This document shows, piece by piece, positions 58,537-64,000 of a stretch of 64,000 nucleotides of DNA. The stretch comes from an uncultured Bacteroidales bacterium (GTDB lineage: Bacteria; Bacteroidota; Bacteroidia; Bacteroidales; Bacteroidaceae): assembly GCA_947303715.1 (NCBI GenBank), contig CAMYYY010000007.1, forward strand, positions 1-64,000, written 5' to 3'. Position numbers and translations under genes: made by a program. The notes below the pieces were generated by a model, which did no database searches, was not told where the DNA came from, and was given only the letters and a program-made list of their open reading frames with translations. Within the stretch, counting starts at the first letter, position 1. Every line of letters begins with the position of its first letter.

Positions 58537-60804
58537 TTAGCGGTTGCGGCGCTCACCCCCACGTTCGGGGCGTTCGCGACGCTCGCCACCACCGTTGCCG
58601 TTTCGTCCGTTCTCGCCACGCTCACCACGCTCAGGGCGTTCACGGCGGGGAGGACGTTCCTCGTAGCCTTCAGGCTTCTCCAAGAGAGCACGATGGCTGA
58701 GCTTGAACTTGCCCGTCTTGGGGTCGATGTCGAGCAGTTTCACGGTGATGGAGTCGCCTTCAGAAAGGCCTGTTTCCTCCATTGTCTCGAAGCGCTTCCA
58801 ATCAATCTCGCTGATGTGGAGCAAGCCTTCCTTACCAGGCATGAATTCCACGAAAGCGCCGTAAGGCATGATGCTGCGCACCTTGCTCTCATAGACCTCG
58901 CCCACTTCGGGGATGGCCACGATAGCACGAATCTTCGACATAGCGGCGTCGATGCTGGCCTTGTTGGTGGCAGCAATCTCCACACGGCCAATGCCGTCGA
59001 TTTCATCGATATTGATGGTAGCACCCGTCTCTTCCTGCATACCCTGGATAATCTTTCCACCCGGGCCAATGACGGCTCCGATGAACTCCTTGGGGATGGT
59101 GATGATTTCGATGCGCGGAGCATGCGGCTTCAGCTCGGGACGCGGCTCGGGCAGAGTCTCCAGCATGCAGTTGAGGATGTGCATGCGGCCTTCCTTAGCC
59201 TGATTGAGGGCCTTCTCAAGGATTTCGTAGCTCAATCCGTCGCATTTGATATCCATCTGTGTAGCGGTAAGGCCTTTGACGGTACCGGTGGTCTTGAAGT
59301 CCATGTCGCCGAGGTGGTCTTCATCGCCGAGGATGTCGCTCAGCACGGCGTACTTCTCTTCGCCCGGGTTCTTGATGAGACCCATGGCGATGCCGCTGAC
59401 GGGACGGGCGATGGGGACACCGGCGTCCATCAGAGCCAGCGTTCCGGCGCAGACGGTAGCCATGGAGCTGGAACCGTTGCTCTCGAGGATGTCGCTGACG
59501 ACGCGCACGCAATAGGCGTAGTCGTGAGGAATCATTTCCTTCAGGGCGCGCCAGGCGAGGTGGCCGTGACCAATCTCACGACGGCCCACGCTACGCTGCG
59601 GACGGGCTTCGCCGGTGCTGAAGGGCGGGAAGTTGTAGTGGAGCAGGAAACGGGCCTTGCTCTGGTCGAGGACGTCATCGACGATTTTCTCGTCGTCCTT
59701 GGTACCGAGGGTGACGCTGGTGAGCGACTGCGTCTCGCCACGGGTGAAGATGGAGGAGCCGTGAGGGCCGGGCAGGTAGCCGACCTCGCACCAGATGGGA
59801 CGGATTTCGGTGGTGGCGCGTCCGTCGAGGCGCTTGCCCTCGTCGAGGACACAGCGGCGCATGGCGTCGCGCTCCACATCGTGGTAGTAACGGTCGATGA
59901 GGGCGTTCTTCTCAGTCAGTTCATCCTCCGTGAGGTCGGTATGAGCCTCGGCATAGGCAGCCTTGAAGTCCTCGCAAATCTGCGTGAAGGCGTCTTCGCG
60001 GGCATGCTTGTCGCGGTTTCCCTCGTGGGCAATGGCGTAGGCCTTGTCGTAGCAGGCACTCTTCACCTCGGCACGGAGGTCCTCGTCGTTCACTTCGTGG
60101 CAGTACTCGCGCTTCACCGTCTTGCCGGCAGCCTCAGCCATCTCGTTCTGGACAAGGCACATGGGCTTGATAGCCTCGTGGGCAGCCTTCATGGCGCCGA
60201 GCAGGTCGGCCTCGCTCACTTCCTTCATCTCGCCCTCGACCATCATGATGTTGTCGTAGGTGGCGCCTACCATGATGTCCATGTCGGCACGCTCAAGCTG
60301 CTCGAAGGTGGGGTCGATGACGTACTCGCCATCCACGCGGGCCACGCGCACTTCACTGATGGGGCCGTTGAAGGGGATGTCGCTGACAGCCAGGGCAGCA
60401 CTGGCAGCAAGGCCAGCCAGGGCATCGGGAATGTCCACACCGTCGGCGCTGAACATGATGATGTTCACAAAGACCTCTGCGTGGTAATTATCGGGGAACA
60501 GGGGACGCAGGGCACGGTCGACGAGACGGCAAGTGAGGATTTCGTAGTCCGAAGGCTTGCCTTCGCGCTTGGTGAAACCGCCAGGATAACGTCCGAATGC
60601 GGCATACTTTTCTCTGTACTCTACCTGAAGAGGCATGAAATCTGTTCCGGGAACTGCATCTTTGGCGGCGCAAACCGTAGCAAGCAGCATGGTCTTGCCC
60701 AGCGTTACCATCACCGCGCCGTCGGCCTGCTTGGCCAATTTCCCGGTTTCCAACGTAATCTCCCTTCCGTCGGGCAGGGCGACTTTTCTTGTAATAATGT
60801 TCAT
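58537..60804 (-). CDS. pnp: Polyribonucleotide nucleotidyltransferase
   Basis: [50 protein letters not shown]-terminal KH and S1. Confidence 0.98.
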   Translation of the reverse strand: MNIITRKVALPDGREITLETGKLAKQADGAVMVTLGKTMLLATVCAAKDAVPGTDFMPLQVEYREKYAAFGRYPGGFTKREGKPSDYEILTCRLVDRALRPLFPDNYHAEVFVNIIMFSADGVDIPDALAGLAASAALAVSDIPFNGPISEVRVARVDGEYVIDPTFEQLERADMDIMVGATYDNIMMVEGEMKEVSEADLLGAMKAAHEAIKPMCLVQNEMAEAAGKTVKREYCHEVNDEDLRAEVKSACYDKAYAIAHEGNRDKHAREDAFTQICEDFKAAYAEAHTDLTEDELTEKNALIDRYYHDVERDAMRRCVLDEGKRLDGRATTEIRPIWCEVGYLPGPHGSSIFTRGETQSLTSVTLGTKDDEKIVDDVLDQSKARFLLHYNFPPFSTGEARPQRSVGRREIGHGHLAWRALKEMIPHDYAYCVRVVSDILESNGSSSMATVCAGTLALMDAGVPIARPVSGIAMGLIKNPGEEKYAVLSDILGDEDHLGDMDFKTTGTVKGLTATQMDIKCDGLSYEILEKALNQAKEGRMHILNCMLETLPEPRPELKPHAPRIEIITIPKEFIGAVIGPGGKIIQGMQEETGATINIDEIDGIGRVEIAATNKASIDAAMSKIRAIVAIPEVGEVYESKVRSIMPYGAFVEFMPGKEGLLHISEIDWKRFETMEETGLSEGDSITVKLLDIDPKTGKFKLSHRALLEKPEGYEERPPRRERPERGERGENGRNGNGGGERRERPERGGERRNR

Positions 60805-60925
60805 CTTGAAATTTAACTAATAATTTTACTCTCTGAAAAAATCGCGCAAAATTACATAATAACTGTGAATAATCCGTCTAATTTCAGAATTTTTATGTAA
60901 TTTCGCCGCCGAAATCCCAAAAGAA

Positions 60926-62119
60926 ATGAAAAAACTCACCCTTTTAGCATTGTTTTCAGCCTCATTACTCGTTGTTGGCTGCAACCATACACCCCATGCA
61001 ACCATCGAAGGTGCCATCACCGAAGCCGATGGAAAGACGCTCTACCTCGATGCGCTCGGCATCGAAAAAGTCACCATCGCCGACTCCGTCAAGCTGAAGG
61101 GAAACGGCACGTTCTCGTTCCGCGTCCCGCGTCCCGAGTGCTACGACTTCTACCGCCTGCGCATCGACCGCGAACTCATCAACGTCAGCATCGACTCCAC
61201 GGAGACCATCCGCGTCAACGCCGCCCTGCCCACCATGTCCATTGCGTATCAGGTGGAAGGGTCGGACGACAACGTGAAACTGAAGGAGCTTGTGATGAAA
61301 CAGATTGAGCTGCAGAACGCCGTCCGCGCCCTTGTGCGCAACAGCGGGCCGGAAGTGGGCGTCACGCGGAAAAAGATTGAAGACCTCGTGCAGGCGTACA
61401 AGGACAGCGTCCGCCTCCAATACATCTACGCCGACCCGAGCAAGCCCTACGCCTACTTCGCACTCTTCCAGCGGCTGGGCGGCAGCCTCATCTTCGACCC
61501 CGTCAGCACGCGCGACGATGTCCGCGCCTTTGCTGCCGTCGCCACGTACCTCGACCTCTATCACCCCGACGCCCTGCGTACGAAGAACCTCCACAACATT
61601 GCCATCAAGGGCATGGCCTCCACGCGCCCCGCACGCTCTGCCGCTAACGACAGTATTGCCGCCCTCCTTGCCGACAAGATGGTGGAGGCTTCGCTCATCG
61701 ACATCAGCCTGCCCAACGCCGACGGCGCCGAGTGCCGCCTCACCGACCTCAAGGGAAAGGTGGTGCTGCTCAGCTTCTGCGCCTACGCCCAGGAGACATC
61801 GGCCATGAGCATCCTCTCGCTGCGCGAGCTCTATAACCAGTACGCCGACAAGGGGTTTGAAATCTACCAGGTGGGACTTGACGACAACGAGCATTACTGG
61901 CGCATGGCCGTCGATAACCTCCCCTGGATTTGCGTACACGATGCAGACTGTCAGTGGTATGCCACGCGTGAGGGCATCCTCGCCTTCCGTTCCGTACCGG
62001 CTTCCCACTACGGCGTCAATATCCTTCCCACGTACTTCCTCATTAACAGGGACAACGAGGTCATCCTCCGCATTGAGGACGAGAAAGCCCTCGCCGACGC
62101 CATCGCTGCCAACATCTGA
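60926..62119 (+). CDS. Thioredoxin-like/DUF4369 TlpA-type lipoprotein
   Basis: Lipobox SLLVVGC; DLKGKVVLLSFCAYAQETSAMSILSLRELYNQYADKGFEIYQVGLD. Confidence 0.82.
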   Translation: MKKLTLLALFSASLLVVGCNHTPHATIEGAITEADGKTLYLDALGIEKVTIADSVKLKGNGTFSFRVPRPECYDFYRLRIDRELINVSIDSTETIRVNAALPTMSIAYQVEGSDDNVKLKELVMKQIELQNAVRALVRNSGPEVGVTRKKIEDLVQAYKDSVRLQYIYADPSKPYAYFALFQRLGGSLIFDPVSTRDDVRAFAAVATYLDLYHPDALRTKNLHNIAIKGMASTRPARSAANDSIAALLADKMVEASLIDISLPNADGAECRLTDLKGKVVLLSFCAYAQETSAMSILSLRELYNQYADKGFEIYQVGLDDNEHYWRMAVDNLPWICVHDADCQWYATREGILAFRSVPASHYGVNILPTYFLINRDNEVILRIEDEKALADAIAANI

Positions 62120-62205
62120 TAGCGGGTTTGCTTCATCGCTTGCACGTTCTTTTTCAGGGCTAATCCACTTTTTAGAGAGGGTTCGCCTAAAAAAGTGTAA
62201 ATTTA

Positions 62206-62237
62206 TTTGTTTATTCGTTCGGTTCACCCTATCTTTG
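62206..62237 (+). promoter_or_regulatory. Promoter of greA (TTTG-N20-TATCTTTG)
   Basis: TTTG 62206-62209; TATCTTTG 62230-62237. Confidence 0.78.
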
Positions 62238-62259
62238 CAAGCGAAACATGAGAAACAAG

Positions 62260-62299
62260 GGTTCCGGCATGAAAATGCCGGGATTCTTTTCTTTCGTTT
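62260..62299 (+). promoter_or_regulatory. greA leader hairpin with GAAA tetraloop and U-rich tail, attenuator-like
   Basis: GGTTCCGGCAT-GAAA-ATGCCGGGATT then CTTTTCTTTCGTTT. Confidence 0.7.
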
Positions 62300-62349
62300 A
62301 GAAAAAGAGAAAAAGGAAAAGAAAGTAATAACTAAACAATAGAAAAACT

Positions 62350-62814
62350 ATGGCTTATATGTCACAAGAAGGGTTCGACCAACTCGTTGCCGAACTGAAA
62401 GAACTGGAAACCATCCGCAGGCCTGAGATTGCTCGGCAGATCGCCGAGGCTCGCGACAAAGGCGACCTCTCCGAGAATGCCGAGTACGACGCTGCCAAAG
62501 AGGCACAGGGTATGCTGGAGATGAAAATCAATCAGCTGAAACTGACCATCAGCGAAGCGAAAATCATCGATCCGTCGAAAATCAAGACCGACACGGTGCA
62601 GGTGCTCACGAAAGTGGAACTGAAGAACGTGAAGAACAAGGCGAAGATGAGCTATGCCATCGTGCCTGAGAGCGAAGCAAACCTGAAGGCGGGCAAGATT
62701 TCCGTCAACACACCCATTGCCCAGGGCTTGCTGGGACACAAGGTCGGCGAAGTGGTGAAAATCAAAATCCCTGCCGGCATGCTCGAACTGGAAATCCTCG
62801 GAATCTCCATCTAA
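62350..62814 (+). CDS. greA: Transcription elongation factor GreA
   Basis: RPEIARQIAEARDKGDLSENAEYDAAKEAQG; INTPIAQGLLGHKVGE-type C-terminus. Confidence 0.97.
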   Translation: MAYMSQEGFDQLVAELKELETIRRPEIARQIAEARDKGDLSENAEYDAAKEAQGMLEMKINQLKLTISEAKIIDPSKIKTDTVQVLTKVELKNVKNKAKMSYAIVPESEANLKAGKISVNTPIAQGLLGHKVGEVVKIKIPAGMLELEILGISI

Positions 62815-62827
62815 AAAACGCTCTACT

Positions 62828-63220
62828 ATGGCCTCGATATTTTCACGCATCATCGCAGGGGAGATTCCCTGCTACAAAATCGCGGAGGACGAGCACAACT
62901 TCGCCTTCCTTGACATCAATCCCCTTCAGGAGGGCCACACCCTCTGCATCCCCAAGCACGAAGTGGACTACCTCTTTGACCTCAGCGACGAGGAGTATGC
63001 CTCGCTGACGCTGTTTGCCAAGCGCGTTGCCCGTGCCGTGAAGGCAGCTATCCCCTGCCAGCGCGTCGGCGTAGCCGTGCTGGGCATGGAGGTCCCCCAC
63101 GCCCACATCCATCTTGTCCCCCTGCAAAAGGAGAGCGACTTGCTCTTCACCAACCCGAAGAAGCAGCTCACCCCCGAGCAGTTTGCCGACATCGCCCGCC
63201 GCATCAGCGCCAACCTCTGA
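62828..63220 (+). CDS. HIT family protein
   Basis: ASIFSRIIAGEIPCYKIAEDE; HAHIHLVPL. Confidence 0.95.
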   Translation: MASIFSRIIAGEIPCYKIAEDEHNFAFLDINPLQEGHTLCIPKHEVDYLFDLSDEEYASLTLFAKRVARAVKAAIPCQRVGVAVLGMEVPHAHIHLVPLQKESDLLFTNPKKQLTPEQFADIARRISANL

Positions 63221-63332
63221 TGCCACTTAAAAGGTAAAAAGATAAACTCAAGCGAATTTGCAGAGACGCAGCATGCCGCGCCTCTGTTATTTCCTGTAAA
63301 TTCTCACCTAATAAAAACGACGAAAATTTACA

Positions 63333-64000
63333 ATGGCTTACGTAGGAGAACTGATTTCAATTGGCGTGGCATTCTCATGGACGGCAACGGCGCTGCTGAG
63401 CGAGTTTGGCTCGAAGCGGCTGGGAAACCTGACGCTGAACGTGCTTCGCATGGCAATGGCGCTGCTGTTTTCGCTGGTGCTCTTCGGGGTGGTGACGGGA
63501 AATCCGCTACCCGCTGGCGCATCCACCGAGGCTTGCGGCTGGATGCTGCTTTCGGGCCTCGTGGGGTATGTCATCGGCGATTTCTGCCTCTTCCAGTGCT
63601 ACATTATCATCGGCTCGCGTTACGGACAACTTTTCATGACGCTGGCTCCGCTGGCTGCGGCTTTGATGGCGTGGATAACGCTGGGGCAGCAGATGAAGGC
63701 CATCAGTATTGTGGCCATGCTGGTAACGCTGGCAGGCATCAGCATCTCTGTGCTCGGGCGAGGCGAACACCACAAGGTGTCGCTGCGTCTGCCCCTGAAC
63801 GGAGTGCTTTTCGCTATGGGGGCTGCCATCTGCCAGGGCGTCGGGCTGGTGCTGAGCAAAATCGGCATGAATCATTTCGAGGCAGTGGAGGGTGTTCCTG
63901 AGTGGCTCGTGCCGTTCAGCGCTAACTTCTACCGCTGCATTGCCGGTCTCGTCGGCTTCTCCCTCTTACACTATTTCCGCGACGGTATTCGTCCGCTGCG
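63333..64000 (+). CDS. EamA/DMT family transporter, truncated by the window end
   Basis: ATG 63333 reads MAYVGELISIGVAFSWTATALLSEFGSKRLG… to the window end; missing from the ORF track because it has no stop. Confidence 0.85.
   Translation, partial: MAYVGELISIGVAFSWTATALLSEFGSKRLGNLTLNVLRMAMALLFSLVLFGVVTGNPLPAGASTEACGWMLLSGLVGYVIGDFCLFQCYIIIGSRYGQLFMTLAPLAAALMAWITLGQQMKAISIVAMLVTLAGISISVLGRGEHHKVSLRLPLNGVLFAMGAAICQGVGLVLSKIGMNHFEAVEGVPEWLVPFSANFYRCIAGLVGFSLLHYFRDGIRPL

Noticed and set aside
58495-60816. 773-aa + strand ORF fully antisense to pnp
   Set aside because: The minus strand encodes a full, unmistakable PNPase; the antisense ORF is low-complexity and explained by codon bias suppressing stops in that frame.

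Overview
64 kb of a Bacteroidales chromosome, probably Prevotella/Bacteroidaceae-like. Evidence: many TTTG-N19-21-TAnnTTTG promoters, T9SS-type C-termini and PUL-type hybrid two-component regulation. Housekeeping blocks: rimP-nusA-infB-cvpA-sufBCDS, rnhB, gpmI, two tandem tRNA-Asn, a PfkB kinase, an S41 protease, pnp, greA and HIT. Accessory blocks: (i) a left-edge cluster with two different PD-(D/E)XK-type nuclease genes (DUF6602-like and DUF1016/YhcG-like); (ii) three HU-related genes plus VirE-type ATPase and BT4734-like genes, bounded by a near-perfect 33-bp inverted repeat; (iii) a minus-strand mannan/galactomannan-type PUL (two GH26, GH27, GH59-like, CE7-like, GH30-like, a frameshifted esterase, an F5/8-type surface protein) with a divergent HTCS regulator and no SusC/SusD; (iv) a roughly 1.1-kb non-coding repeat nest (47.67-48.77 kb) ahead of a DUF4143 ATPase gene. 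The most unusual signal is in that nest: an 11-bp motif (AGGTARGTGTT) laid out as an exactly mirror-symmetric array around position 47884. Also notable are candidate structured leaders in front of greA and rimP, iterated operators in front of the HTCS/PUL, and short-word intergenic repeat tracts that have become in-frame protein sequence, including the hydrophobic core of a signal peptide. All family calls come from reading the sequence; no database search was run.
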